64,000 nt of DNA from Allobosea sp. Root483D1 (GTDB taxonomy: Bacteria > Pseudomonadota > Alphaproteobacteria > Rhizobiales > Beijerinckiaceae), in contig NZ_LMJW01000022.1 of NCBI RefSeq assembly GCF_001429505.1, forward strand, positions 909,497-973,496, given 5' to 3'. How positions within the stretch are numbered: position 1 is the stretch's first letter; every line of letters starts with the position of its first letter. Made by a program: the position numbers and the translations under genes. The notes under the pieces were generated by a model. That model had not been told where the DNA came from. It did no database searches and saw only the letters and a program-made list of their open reading frames with translations. Shown here piece by piece: positions 51,691-60,641 of this stretch.

Positions 51691-52788
51691 TTACGCCTGC
51701 GCCGGCTCCAGCAGGATGTCGGTGTAGAGCTCGGAGACGTCGGGCTCGGGATCATGCGTCGCGAATTCGGCCGCGTCGTTGACGATCTCGCGGATCTTGG
51801 CGTCGATCGCCTTGAACTCGTCCTCGCCGAGCTTGTGCTCGCGCGTCAGGCGGCCGCGCACCTGCTCGATCGGGTCGTGCTCCTCGCGCATGCGCTGGAC
51901 CTCGTCCTTGGAGCGGTACTTTGCCGGATCGGACATCGAATGGCCGCGATAGCGATAGGTCTGCATTTCCAGGATGTACGGACCCTTGCCGGTCCTGGCG
52001 TGCTCGATGGCGCGCGACGCCGCCTCGCGTACGGCGCGGACATCCATGCCGTCGACCTGTTCGCCGGGAATGCCGAAAGAGACGCCGCGCCTGGAGAAGT
52101 CGGTCTGCGCCGAAGCCCGGTTCACCGAGGTGCCCATGGCGTAGCGGTTGTTCTCGATCACGAACACGACCGGCAGCTTCCAGAGCTGGGCCATGTTGAA
52201 GCTCTCGTAGACCTGGCCCTGATTGGCGGCGCCGTCGCCGAAATAGGCCATCGATACGCGTCCGTCCTGGCGATACCAGTTGGCGAAGCCGAGACCGGCG
52301 CCGAGCGAGACCTGGGCGCCGACGATGCCGTGGCCGCCGTAGAAATTCTTCTCGCGGCTGAACATGTGCATCGAGCCGCCCTTGCCGCGCGAATAGCCGC
52401 CGCGCCGCCCGGTGAGCTCGGCCATCACGCCGCGCGATTCCATGCCGCAAGCGAGCATGTGGCCGTGGTCGCGATAGCCGGTGATGACCTGGTCGCCATC
52501 CTTGGAGGCCATCTGCATGCCGATCACCACGGCTTCCTGGCCGATATAGAGATGGCAAAAGCCGCCGATCAGGCCCATGCCGTACATCTGGCCCGCCTTC
52601 TCCTCGAAGCGGCGGATCAGCAGCATCTCGCGATAGGCGTGAAGTTCCTCGTCCTTGTTGAAGGTCGGCACGTTGGGGATCGCCTTGGCGGGTCCCTTTC
52701 CAGCGCTCTTTGCCGCTGCTCTCGCCGGCGCCTTTCCGGCTGCCTTTGCAGTTACTCCTGCTTTCGTCTTCCGTGCGGCAGTGGCCAT
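51691..52788 (-). CDS. pdhA: Pyruvate dehydrogenase E1-alpha
   Basis: A 365-residue E1-alpha subunit. An alanine/lysine-rich N-terminal tail of about 45 residues precedes the core. The core has LLIRRFEEKAGQMYGMGLIGGFCHLYIGQEAV, the thiamine diphosphate motif GDGAANQGQVYESFNMAQLWKLPVVFVIENN, and the phosphorylation-loop-like YRYRGHSMSDPAKYRSKDE. A five-residue-longer start exists, but GGAGGAGC is well placed for the ATG at 52788. It leads the PDH operon; a 19-base palindrome at 52906-52924 is the best visible candidate for a regulator site. Confidence 0.96.
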   Translation of the reverse strand: MATAARKTKAGVTAKAAGKAPARAAAKSAGKGPAKAIPNVPTFNKDEELHAYREMLLIRRFEEKAGQMYGMGLIGGFCHLYIGQEAVVIGMQMASKDGDQVITGYRDHGHMLACGMESRGVMAELTGRRGGYSRGKGGSMHMFSREKNFYGGHGIVGAQVSLGAGLGFANWYRQDGRVSMAYFGDGAANQGQVYESFNMAQLWKLPVVFVIENNRYAMGTSVNRASAQTDFSRRGVSFGIPGEQVDGMDVRAVREAASRAIEHARTGKGPYILEMQTYRYRGHSMSDPAKYRSKDEVQRMREEHDPIEQVRGRLTREHKLGEDEFKAIDAKIREIVNDAAEFATHDPEPDVSELYTDILLEPAQA

Positions 52789-52905
52789 GAACGGCTCCTC
52801 CAAGCTCTACTGCTTTGGTTGTAGAGGAAGCCAAAAGCCTTGGCGAGACGGGTATCTCGCACTGCAACATCACTTAAGCTTTTGTATTTTCTATCGAAAT
52901 GTCAT

Positions 52906-52924
52906 TTAACTGATTATCAGTTAA
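52906..52924. promoter_or_regulatory. Perfect palindrome TTAACTGATTATCAGTTAA upstream of pdhA
   Basis: A 19-base palindrome with a single central T, 117 bases before the pdhA start. It sits in an AT-rich patch within GC-rich sequence, between ftsB and pdhA. Its form suits a dimeric regulator of the PDH operon. It is TTAA-N11-TTAA, so it does not fit the CtrA spacing. Confidence 0.5.
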
Positions 52925-53073
52925 TCGATCTTTTTGCGACCATTGACGCTAGGAAAGCCGGTTCGAAGCCGGATAATCAGGCAGGCGCAGTCCTGGCGGC
53001 AAAGCCGCCTCTCGCTGCGGGATGGGATCGTGTCTTACCGGCCGACTTGCGGCCCGAGCGCGCCGAGACCGCC

Positions 53074-53385
53074 TCAGCGCCCCATGATAACGACGTCGTT
53101 GCGATGGATGCGGCCGAGCATCGCACGCGCCCTCTCCTCGAGCAGATCGCGATCGACGGCTTCGTCGCGCATCAGGCTCAGGCGCTTTTCCCAATCCTGC
53201 CGCTCGGTGGTCAGGCTGGCGAGTTCCGCCTCCATCTCGCCGAGCTTCTCGCGCAGGCCGCCCAAGGTCTCGAGCCCGCGCGCGCCATGCTGCGCATGGA
53301 ACAGGAAATAGCCGACCACGGCGCTCGACACGAGATAGAGCGCGAGCGTGACGAGGATGGAGCGGAGACCGCGGCGGATGACCAT
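53074..53385 (-). CDS. Cell-division septum-formation initiator FtsB/DivIC family
   Basis: A 103-residue single-span protein of the FtsB/DivIC family. A basic N-terminus (VIRRGLRSIL) is followed by one membrane span (VTLALYLVSSAVVGYFLFHA) and then a coiled coil (ETLGGLREKLGEMEAELASLTTERQDWEKRLSLM), ending in RDLLEERARAMLGRIHRNDVVIM, the family tail. It should join the FtsL-FtsQ subcomplex of the divisome. Lying directly upstream of the PDH genes is a common order in alphaproteobacteria. A 285-base gap to pdhA holds the palindrome and probable promoter. Confidence 0.9.
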   Translation of the reverse strand: MVIRRGLRSILVTLALYLVSSAVVGYFLFHAQHGARGLETLGGLREKLGEMEAELASLTTERQDWEKRLSLMRDEAVDRDLLEERARAMLGRIHRNDVVIMGR

Positions 53386-53419
53386 GCCGCCACGGTAGAG
53401 TCGCTTGGTTGATGCGCCG

Positions 53420-54517
53420 TTAACGCGGTGCGCCGACGACGGTCAGGGCCGGGTCGTCCGGGGCCGCCTCGCCCCGCCCCAGAGCGATCAGGTCGGCCTC
53501 GATCCGGCGCGCGATCGGCAACCGGTAATGCGCCGGATCCCAGTAGTTGGAATCCTCGCGGGTGAGCACCGAGGGATGCGCATAATCGGCGACCACGGCC
53601 TTTTGGCGCGCCGCGATCGCCGTAATCTCAGCCTTGCAGGCCGCGAAGCGCTGCCAGGCGGCGCTCCCCTCGCGCGGCATCGCGCCGGCATGGACCGGCG
53701 GCAGCACGATCAGGCGCCGCGTCGTGGCTGGAAAAGCGGCCAGGCCCTGCTCCAGCCAGGCGAGCGCCGGGAAGCGCCAGCTCGCCCGTTCCTTGGCCGG
53801 CGCCGCCGCAGGCGGCGATTGCGGCGCCAGATCGGGCGCCTGGCCGTGATAGAGATGGAAGCGGGCCCGGGCGAGGTCATAGGTCGCCTCGGGCGGGGTG
53901 AAGACCTCGTAGCCGTCGCCGCGCAGGCGCTGCGGCTGCAGGCCGAGCCGATGGGCGGCAAGCCGCAGCGCGATCTCGAGCGTGGTGAAATTGAGCTGCT
54001 TTGCCCAATCGTTCCAGGCATTGTCGTCATAGAGCCAGGGCGGGAACGGCCGCGGCGTCAGCCGGCGCGCCTCGTCGGTCGCATCGGCCTCGCACCATGT
54101 CTGGTCAATGCCCCAGATCACCAGCTTCGGCGCGGCGACGCGGTGCGCGAACAGGCCGGCGAGTTGGCTCTGCTCCCAGGGTGTCGCGGCGTTCATGCCG
54201 AGATTGGCGAAGCGGGCGGACAATCCCTTCGACAGGATCTCCGGGTCGAGCAGCCGCATCGTTGAGGTGCCCAACACCGCCGAATCGAAGGCGCCCGACT
54301 TGACGATCTGCGGGTACATGAAGCGCTGGTTGAGATCCATCAGCGGCCGGGCCGGCTGCCCCGCCTGCACCCGCGTGCCATAGGGATCGAGTGCGACGAT
54401 GAAACCGAGCAGGAGCGCCGTCAGCATCAGGGCGGCGATCGCGAACGCCCTGATCCAGCCGCGCCAGCCTTGCTGGTCACCGCTCGAAGCCACGTCTGTC
54501 ATGTGCTGGTTCGCCAT
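53420..54517 (-). CDS. Membrane-anchored SGNH-like hypothetical protein
   Basis: A 365-residue protein with a single N-terminal membrane span (IRAFAIAALMLTALLLGFIVALDPYGT) and a periplasmic domain. Two elements suit the SGNH/AlgX-like fold: DSAVLGTSTMRLLDP (block I with a candidate serine or threonine nucleophile) and DSNYWDPAHYRLPIARRI (block V Asp-His pair). Between them lies a segment with IWGIDQTWCEAD. Proteins of this sort modify cell-surface polymers, but no polysaccharide genes flank it. ATG choices 54574, 54517 and 54502 are open; 54517 is a compromise. Confidence 0.7.
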   Translation of the reverse strand: MANQHMTDVASSGDQQGWRGWIRAFAIAALMLTALLLGFIVALDPYGTRVQAGQPARPLMDLNQRFMYPQIVKSGAFDSAVLGTSTMRLLDPEILSKGLSARFANLGMNAATPWEQSQLAGLFAHRVAAPKLVIWGIDQTWCEADATDEARRLTPRPFPPWLYDDNAWNDWAKQLNFTTLEIALRLAAHRLGLQPQRLRGDGYEVFTPPEATYDLARARFHLYHGQAPDLAPQSPPAAAPAKERASWRFPALAWLEQGLAAFPATTRRLIVLPPVHAGAMPREGSAAWQRFAACKAEITAIAARQKAVVADYAHPSVLTREDSNYWDPAHYRLPIARRIEADLIALGRGEAAPDDPALTVVGAPR

Positions 54518-54661
54518 CGCCGCGGCTTCTGCCACGATGCGTTCGCCGGAACAATGTTGACCCGCGCGCGCCACCTGCCTATGTCAGCGCGCCAGGGCAA
54601 ACTGAGTTGGCGCGCTGCACGGTCGCTTCGGCGATCGGGCGAACAGAAGGCGCGCCGGTGA

Positions 54662-54736
54662 GGGCGGGTAGCTCAGTGGTAGAGCACGTGACTTTTAATC
54701 ATGTGGTCGAGGGTTCGATCCCCTCCCCGCTCACCA
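54662..54736 (+). tRNA. tRNA-Lys (TTT)
   Basis: A complete 75-nt tRNA with encoded CCA (54734-54736). Acceptor GGGCGGG pairs with CCCGCTC with one G-T pair; the anticodon arm CGTGA-CTTTTAA-TCATG gives TTT; the T arm is GAGGG-TTCGATC-CCCTC. It lies alone between divergent-facing neighbours, upstream of the glmU 3' end. Confidence 0.96.
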
Positions 54737-54742
54737 AAATCA

Positions 54743-54765
54743 AAGCCATTTGAAATCAATGGCTT
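54743..54765 (+). terminator. Hairpin after tRNA-Lys
   Basis: Perfect 8-bp arms AAGCCATT and AATGGCTT with a 7-nt loop, starting 7 bases after the tRNA 3' end. There is no T run, so termination is plausible but unproven. The rest of the 187-base gap to glmU shows nothing further. Confidence 0.45.
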
Positions 54766-54923
54766 GGGCCGGCTTTATCGCATTGCGCGACAACGTGCGA
54801 AGGGGCTGAACGCCCGCTCTTGCCTTGATCAGACCCTGAACAAATCAATCCTGCCGAGACTAGGCCGATTCCAGGATTGACCTCGGAGACATCGCTTGCC
54901 CGGACGTCGTCCCGGCGCAAGCG

Positions 54924-56288
54924 TCAGCCTGCTGCCTTTCGAGCCTTCGCCGCGGCCCGGAAGGCCGATGCCCAGCCCTCGCGCTCCATCTGCCGACCAC
55001 GCGCCACGGCGAGCGCATCGGGCTTGACGTCGCGGGTGATGACCGAGCCCGAGCCGATATAGGCGCCAGCCCCGATCGTCACCGGGGCGACCAGAGCGGA
55101 ATTGGAGCCGATGAAGGCACCCTCGCCGATGATCGTCTTTGCCTTGAAGAAGCCGTCGTAATTGCAGGTGATCGTGCCGGCGCCGATATTGGCGTTCGCA
55201 CCGATCTCGGCGTCGCCGATATAGGTCAGGTGGTTGACCTTGGCGCCCTCGCCGATCGACGCCGCCTTGATCTCGACGAAATTGCCGACCCTGACGCCCT
55301 TGGCCAGGTCCGCCCCCGGCCGCAGCCGCGCATAGGGGCCGATCGAGGCGCCCTGCCCGACGCTGGCACCTTCGAGATGCGAGAAGGCGTGGATGACGGC
55401 ATTGTCCGCGACCTTGACCCCCCTGCCGAAGACGACATTGGGCTCGATCACAACGTCGCGGCCGATCTGCGTATCGTAGCTGAAGAACACGGTCTCGGGC
55501 GCAGCTAGCGTGGCGCCAGCCAGCATAATCTCCAGCCGCTTGCGGTGCTGGAAATCGGCCTCCACCGCCGCGAGCTGAGACCTGTCGTTGACGCCCTGCA
55601 CCTCCGCCTCGGGCGCAACCTGCGCTACGGCCTTCAAGCCCTGGGCGCGCGCCACCGCGACGGCGTCGGGCAGATAGTATTCGTTTTGCGCATTGGCGCA
55701 GCCGATCGCGTCGAGGATGGCGAGCGCCTTGCCGCCGTCGAGCGCCATCAGCCCGGCATTGCACAGCGTGATCCTGCGCGTCGCCTCGTCGGCATCCTTG
55801 TGCTCGACGATTGCCTGCAACTCGCCGTCCTGCGTGACGAACCGGCCATAGCCGTTCGGATCGCTCGCCTCGAAGCCGAGCGCAGCGACGGCCACGCCGC
55901 CGTGCAGGGCCTTGCGCAGGTCGGCGAAGGTCGAGGGACGCACCAGCGGCGTGTCGGCGAAGGCGACCAGCACATCGTCATGATCGCCCGCTAGGCTGTT
56001 GCGGGCCGCGAGCACCGCATGCGCCGTGCCCCTGCGCTCGGCCTGGACGAAGATCGCGGCGTGCGGAGCGTGCCTCTTCACCTCGGCCGCGACGTCGGGG
56101 CGATCGGGCCCGATCACCACGGCGAGCGCATCGGCGCCGGCGGCAGTCACGGCCGCCAGGGCATGGCCGAGCAGCGAGCGGCCCGCCACCTCGTGCAGCA
56201 CCTTGGGCCGCGCCGATTTCATCCGGGTCCCCTCGCCCGCCGCCAGCACGATGGCGAGACAGGTCCGGGCGGGCTGCATTTCCGTCAT
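54924..56288 (-). CDS. glmU: Bifunctional UDP-GlcNAc pyrophosphorylase/GlcN-1-P acetyltransferase GlmU
   Basis: A 454-residue enzyme that makes UDP-N-acetylglucosamine for peptidoglycan and LPS. The N-terminal uridyltransferase begins LAIVLAAGEGTRMKSARPKVLHEVAGRSLLGH; GGVAVAALGFEASDPNGYGRFV and EYYLPDAVAVAR follow. The C-terminal left-handed beta-helix has hexapeptide repeats (VVIEPNVVFGRGVKVADNAVIHAFSHLEGASVGQGASIGPYARLRPG) and the acetyltransferase part HLTYIGDAEIGANANIGAGTITCNYDG. Length matches E. coli GlmU (456). A longer upstream frame runs into repeat sequence and is rejected. Confidence 0.97.
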   Translation of the reverse strand: MTEMQPARTCLAIVLAAGEGTRMKSARPKVLHEVAGRSLLGHALAAVTAAGADALAVVIGPDRPDVAAEVKRHAPHAAIFVQAERRGTAHAVLAARNSLAGDHDDVLVAFADTPLVRPSTFADLRKALHGGVAVAALGFEASDPNGYGRFVTQDGELQAIVEHKDADEATRRITLCNAGLMALDGGKALAILDAIGCANAQNEYYLPDAVAVARAQGLKAVAQVAPEAEVQGVNDRSQLAAVEADFQHRKRLEIMLAGATLAAPETVFFSYDTQIGRDVVIEPNVVFGRGVKVADNAVIHAFSHLEGASVGQGASIGPYARLRPGADLAKGVRVGNFVEIKAASIGEGAKVNHLTYIGDAEIGANANIGAGTITCNYDGFFKAKTIIGEGAFIGSNSALVAPVTIGAGAYIGSGSVITRDVKPDALAVARGRQMEREGWASAFRAAAKARKAAG

Positions 56289-56309
56289 GATCGTCCTGTC
56301 ACATGCTCT

Positions 56310-56386
56310 CTGGTGTCTCGATTCTAAAATTCGCCACCGCCCGATATCAAGTGCGGAGCGAATTTCAGAATCGTCAGGGACACTAG
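56310..56386 (+). repeat. Palindromic repeat unit 1 (head-to-head pair)
   Basis: A 77-nt unit. Its inner arms (around 56320-56334 and 56360-56374) pair with one mismatch, and it ends in CACTAG. It aligns end to end with the reverse complement of unit 2 (56401-56478). It begins 22 bases before the glmU start on the other strand. Confidence 0.65.
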
Positions 56387-56400
56387 CAACTCTTTGATTT

Positions 56401-56478
56401 CTAGTGCCGTTCTTTGATTTCGAAGTTCGCTCCGCATCTGATACCAACCGGGAGCGAACTTCGAAATCACGACACTGG
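56401..56478 (-). repeat. Palindromic repeat unit 2 (head-to-head pair)
   Basis: A 78-nt unit with perfect 19-bp arms at 56415-56433 and 56451-56469. Its CTAGTG end faces the CACTAG end of unit 1 across 14 nt. The remaining 245 bases to the opgG region show no other clear structure, only a run of T (TTTTTT) near 56662. Confidence 0.68.
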
Positions 56479-56759
56479 AGAGGAAACGCGGCCACGACCG
56501 GTCGTCGTCCCGGGCGCAGGCGAATGCCGCACCGGCGGTGGATAGCCGATAGCGAGCGGATTTGGCAAAGCCCGGCGGAAGAAGCGCCCTCGAGCCGGCT
56601 CTGGACCGGCCATCCGGTGCGGCTTCGTTTTCGGCATGGCACTCCTGCATGCAAGGCTTCCCTTTTTTCGCCTTTGGCCTTGCGCCGCGCTTTTCAGCCC
56701 GGCGCGAAATGCTCTAGAAGCGCATGGCGGCAGAGCTTTGCCGGCCCAAGTTGGACCTG

Positions 56760-58322
56760 ATGTCGAAATCCTTGAATCGCCGTCGATTTTTGAGCCTTGC
56801 TGCGACCGGCGCCATCGCGCAGCGGTTTGCCGTCGGCCCTGCGGCGGCGCAGGCCCCGACGACCTGGGCCGGGCTGGTGCAATCGGTCATCGCCGAAGGA
56901 CAGCGCTTCGATCCCGCGCTCGTGATCGAGGCCGCCCGCGTGCTCTCGCGCCGGCCGATGGTGCCGCTCCTTGCGACCGACCTGCCGGAAGGCTACGCCA
57001 CCCTGCCCTTCGACCAGTATGTCGGCATCCGGGCGCAGCCCTCCGGCATGATCTGGGCCGGCGAGAATCGCGGCTTCACCGTCGAGCCGCTCCATCGCGG
57101 CTACGTCTTCTCCTCGCCGGTCAGCCTGTTCACTGTCGAGGACGAGGTGGTCAGGCGCGTCGCCTTCGACCCCGGCAAGTTCAACTACGGCCGCGTGACG
57201 CCGCCGCCGGCAGGGGCCGATCTGCAGTTTTCGGGCTTCCGCGTCTCGGCCGGGCTGGAGCGCCCCTACGAGCTCGCGCTCTTCCAGGGCGCGACCTTCT
57301 TCCGCTCGCTGGCCCGCGGCCAGAATTTCGGGGCGCTGGCCCGCGCCCTGATCCTGCGGCCGGGCGAGCAGCGCGGCGAGGAGATCCCGTTCTTCCGCGC
57401 CTACTGGATCGAGCGGCCTAGCCCGGCCGCCGGCGTGCTGATCATCCATGCGCTGCTCGATTCCGAGAGCGTCACCGGCGCGGTGCGCATGACGCTGCGC
57501 CCCGGCGACGTCACCTTCATCGATGTCGAGATGACACTGTTCGCCCGCGCCAATCTCGACCATGTCGGCTTCGGCTGCGTGATGGGCACTTATCTCTCCG
57601 GCCCGCAAAGCCGGCGCAGCTTCGACGATCTGCGCCCAGCGGTGCACGAGGTCTCCGGCGTGCAGATGCTCACCGGCAACGGCGAATGGATCTACCGGCC
57701 GCTGAGCAACCCGGCCAACCTCCAGGTCTCGTCCTTCCAGGATTCCAACCCGCGCGGCTTCGGCCTGGTCCAGCGCGAGCGCGATCCCAACGCCTTCATC
57801 GACGACGACCAGCGCTTCGAGCTACGGCCCAGCGTCTGGATGGAGCCGCTCGGCGAGTGGGGGCCGGGTTCGGTCCAGCTCATCGAGATTCCCAGCGAAT
57901 CCGAGCTCAACGACAACATCATCAGCTATTGGCGGCCGCGCCAGCCGATCGTAGCCGGCAGTGAGACGACGATCGCCTATCGCCAGGCCTGGTGCTGGCA
58001 GCCGCCGGAACGTCCGCCACTCGCCATCGCCACCCGCCTCCGGCAGGGGCGCGGCTCGCAGGCGCGCCGACGCCGCTTCCTCGTCGATTTCACCGGTGAC
58101 CGGCTCGGCGATCCCGCCCTCGTCGCCGCGATCCGCGCCAACGTCACGGCGACACCGGGCACGATCCAGAATCTGCGGCTCTGGCCCTATCCGGAGCGCC
58201 GGACCATGCGCGTCACCTTCGAGGTCGACCCGGGCAGCGAGACGCTCTCGGAACTGCGCCTGGTGCTCGACGCCGGTGGCCAGCCGGTTTCGGAAACCCT
58301 GCTCAATCGGTGGACCTGGTGA
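56760..58322 (+). CDS. opgG: Periplasmic glucan biosynthesis protein OpgG/OpgD family
   Basis: A 520-residue periplasmic protein needed to make osmoregulated periplasmic glucans, thought to shape or branch the glucan backbone. A twin-arginine signal (LNRRRFLSLAATGAIAQRFA) begins the protein, a feature of OpgD. The mature MdoG domain shows FDQYVGIRAQPSGMIWAGENRGFTVEPLHRGYVF and GVQMLTGNGEWIYRPLSNPANLQVSSFQDSNPRGFGLVQRERD, strongly family-like. ATGs at 56724 and 56760 compete; 56760 puts the signal peptide first. Stop overlaps the opgH start, so the two are co-translated. OpgG versus OpgD cannot be separated without a tree. Confidence 0.92.
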   Translation: MSKSLNRRRFLSLAATGAIAQRFAVGPAAAQAPTTWAGLVQSVIAEGQRFDPALVIEAARVLSRRPMVPLLATDLPEGYATLPFDQYVGIRAQPSGMIWAGENRGFTVEPLHRGYVFSSPVSLFTVEDEVVRRVAFDPGKFNYGRVTPPPAGADLQFSGFRVSAGLERPYELALFQGATFFRSLARGQNFGALARALILRPGEQRGEEIPFFRAYWIERPSPAAGVLIIHALLDSESVTGAVRMTLRPGDVTFIDVEMTLFARANLDHVGFGCVMGTYLSGPQSRRSFDDLRPAVHEVSGVQMLTGNGEWIYRPLSNPANLQVSSFQDSNPRGFGLVQRERDPNAFIDDDQRFELRPSVWMEPLGEWGPGSVQLIEIPSESELNDNIISYWRPRQPIVAGSETTIAYRQAWCWQPPERPPLAIATRLRQGRGSQARRRRFLVDFTGDRLGDPALVAAIRANVTATPGTIQNLRLWPYPERRTMRVTFEVDPGSETLSELRLVLDAGGQPVSETLLNRWTW

Positions 58323-60517
58323 CCGTGGACGCACTTGCCCGCCCGACCGAGACCGAGGTCGCGACCGGCTATTGCGCCCCGGTCGAGGCGACGCCGCCCG
58401 AAAGCCGGCTGGAGATGCCGGTGCAGTCCTTCCGCAGCTGGAAGGCTTCCGAGGGACGCGAGCCGGTGGCTCCGCAAGCCTGGCGTACGCCCTGGCTGGC
58501 CAGGGTCTTCGTCTTCGGCGGGGCCTGGGCGCTGACCGCCTACGGCGCCTTTGAAATGTACCATGTCGTGTCGGTCAGCCGCACGACCTTCCTGCAGTAC
58601 GTGCTGCTCGTCCTCTTCACGGTGAACTTCTCCTGGATCGCGCTCGCCTTCACCAGCGCCATCCTCGGCTTCGTCGCTTTGCTCTTCCGGATGGTGAAGA
58701 GCCCGCGCGCCGAGACGCTGACACAGAAGACCGTCGTGGTCATGCCGATCTACAACGAATCGACGGCGCGAACCTTCGCTGCGGTGGCGGCGATCCGGGA
58801 ATCGATCGAGGCGACCGGCCTGGGCGCCCATTTCGACTATTTCATCGTCTCCGACACCACCAATCCCGACATCTGGGTGGCTGAGGAACGCGCCTTCCTC
58901 GCCCTGCGCCAGCGGCTCGGTGCCGATGCGCGGATCTACTATCGCCACCGGCCGAAGAACCATCACCGCAAGGCCGGCAACATCGCCGACTTCGTCGCGC
59001 GCTGGGGCGGGCACTACCCCCACATGGTCGTGCTCGACGCCGACAGCCTGATGACCGGCACCTGCATCGTGCGCCTCGCCGCTGCGATGGAGGCCGATCC
59101 CGACGCCGGCATCATCCAGTCGCTGCCGCTGATCATCAACCGCAACACCTTCTTCGCGCGCCTGCAGCAGTTCGCGGCGCGGGTCTACGGGCCAGTGATT
59201 GCGACGGGTCTGGCGATCTGGTCCGGCCGGGACGGCAATTACTGGGGCCACAACGCGATCATCCGCACCAAGGCCTTCGCCGACCATTGCGGCCTGCCCG
59301 ACCTCAAGGGCAAGCCGCCCTTCGGCGGCCATGTCCTCAGCCACGACTTTGTCGAGGCCGCGCTCATGCGCAGGGCCGGCTGGTCGGTCTACATGCTGCC
59401 CGACCTGACGGGATCCTATGAGGAGAGCCCCCCCTCGCTGATCGACATCGCCACGCGTGACCGGCGCTGGTGCCAGGGCAATCTGCAGCATTCGCGGATC
59501 ATCGGCGCCAAGGGCCTCAAGCTGTCGACCCGCCAGCACTTCGCCACCGGGATGATGGCCTATCTCGCCTCGCCCTTCTGGCTGATGCAGCTCGTGGTCG
59601 GCATCCTGATCGTGCTGCAGGTCAACTACGCCAGGCCCGAATACTTCACCGAGGAGTTCAGGCTCTTCCCGGTCTGGCCGCGCTTCGACCCCGAGCGCGC
59701 GCTCAACCTGTTCGGGCTGACCATGGCGATCCTGCTGGCGCCGAAGCTGTTCGGGCTCTTGCTGACGCTGTTCGACGGCAAGCTGCGGCGCGCCTGCGGC
59801 GGTGGTATCCGGCTCGTCCTCTCGGCCTTCCTGGAGATCCTGTTCTCGGCCTTCTTCGCGCCGATCATGATGGTGATCCAGTCCGGCTCGGTCTTCCAGA
59901 TCCTGGTCGGGCGCGACACCGGCTGGAATCCGCAGCGCCGCGACGACGGCTCGATCCCCTTCAAGGACATCGTCCGCCGGCACCGTGCCCACGCCCTGCT
60001 CGGCCTGGTCGCCGGCCTCTCGGCCTTCATGATCGCGACCACGCTGTTCGCCTGGATGTCGCCCACCATCGTCGGTCTCGTGCTGGCGATCCCGCTCTCC
60101 TGGGCCTCCGGCCATCTCGCGCTCGGCCTCTGGCTGAAGCGGTGGGGGTTGTTGATGACCCCCGAGGAAGGCGACCCGCCGGCGATCGCGCTCCGCGCCA
60201 ACGCACTGCAGGCCGAATTCGCGCAGGCCGGCTTCGACGATGCCGACGGGCTCACTGTACTCCATGCCGATCCGATGCTGCGCGCGACCCACGAAGCCAT
60301 GCTGCCGCAGGTCCAGCCGCGCCGGCGCGGTGAGATCGAGCCCGATCGGGCCGTGGCGCAAGCCAAGCTGGTCGATGCCGAGACGATCGCGGACGCCGCG
60401 ATCTGGCTGAAGCCGAAGGAGCGCATGGTCGTGCTGCACGACCGCGCCTTGCTCGGCCTGCTGGCGAACCTGCCCGAAGGCCCGGCTCATGCCGGGGCGG
60501 AGCCGGTCGGCCGCTGA
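58310..60517 (+). CDS. opgH: Glucans biosynthesis glucosyltransferase OpgH
   Basis: A 735-residue inner-membrane family-2 glucosyltransferase that polymerises the linear beta-1,2-glucan backbone from UDP-glucose. Two N-terminal spans (ARVFVFGGAWALTAYGAFEMY and FTVNFSWIALAFTSAILGFVALLF) precede the catalytic domain with VVVMPIYNES, VLDADSLMTG and the RDRRWCQGNLQH motif; four or five spans follow. Starts are all GTG: 58310, 58319 (overlapping the opgG stop) and 58325. It is shorter than E. coli OpgH (847). opgG-opgH order matches enterobacterial mdoGH. Confidence 0.94.
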   Translation: MDLVTVDALARPTETEVATGYCAPVEATPPESRLEMPVQSFRSWKASEGREPVAPQAWRTPWLARVFVFGGAWALTAYGAFEMYHVVSVSRTTFLQYVLLVLFTVNFSWIALAFTSAILGFVALLFRMVKSPRAETLTQKTVVVMPIYNESTARTFAAVAAIRESIEATGLGAHFDYFIVSDTTNPDIWVAEERAFLALRQRLGADARIYYRHRPKNHHRKAGNIADFVARWGGHYPHMVVLDADSLMTGTCIVRLAAAMEADPDAGIIQSLPLIINRNTFFARLQQFAARVYGPVIATGLAIWSGRDGNYWGHNAIIRTKAFADHCGLPDLKGKPPFGGHVLSHDFVEAALMRRAGWSVYMLPDLTGSYEESPPSLIDIATRDRRWCQGNLQHSRIIGAKGLKLSTRQHFATGMMAYLASPFWLMQLVVGILIVLQVNYARPEYFTEEFRLFPVWPRFDPERALNLFGLTMAILLAPKLFGLLLTLFDGKLRRACGGGIRLVLSAFLEILFSAFFAPIMMVIQSGSVFQILVGRDTGWNPQRRDDGSIPFKDIVRRHRAHALLGLVAGLSAFMIATTLFAWMSPTIVGLVLAIPLSWASGHLALGLWLKRWGLLMTPEEGDPPAIALRANALQAEFAQAGFDDADGLTVLHADPMLRATHEAMLPQVQPRRRGEIEPDRAVAQAKLVDAETIADAAIWLKPKERMVVLHDRALLGLLANLPEGPAHAGAEPVGR

Positions 60518-60641
60518 GTTGCCGGGCGATCGCCGGCTCCGCGGCGCGCCACGGTTTCTATCGGGACATCGTTCGTTCGAAGGATTTTCGGCTCGCACCG
60601 ATCCGGCAAGCTTCTCTTCGTCATCTAACGAGGAGAAGGTC

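Noticed and set aside
52906..52924. CtrA site reading of the pdhA palindrome
   Set aside because: The two TTAA halves are 11 bases apart; CtrA requires 7.
54662..54765. tRNA-Lys as an integration site of a genomic island
   Set aside because: No integrase, no duplicated tRNA end and no composition change was seen; neighbours are housekeeping genes.
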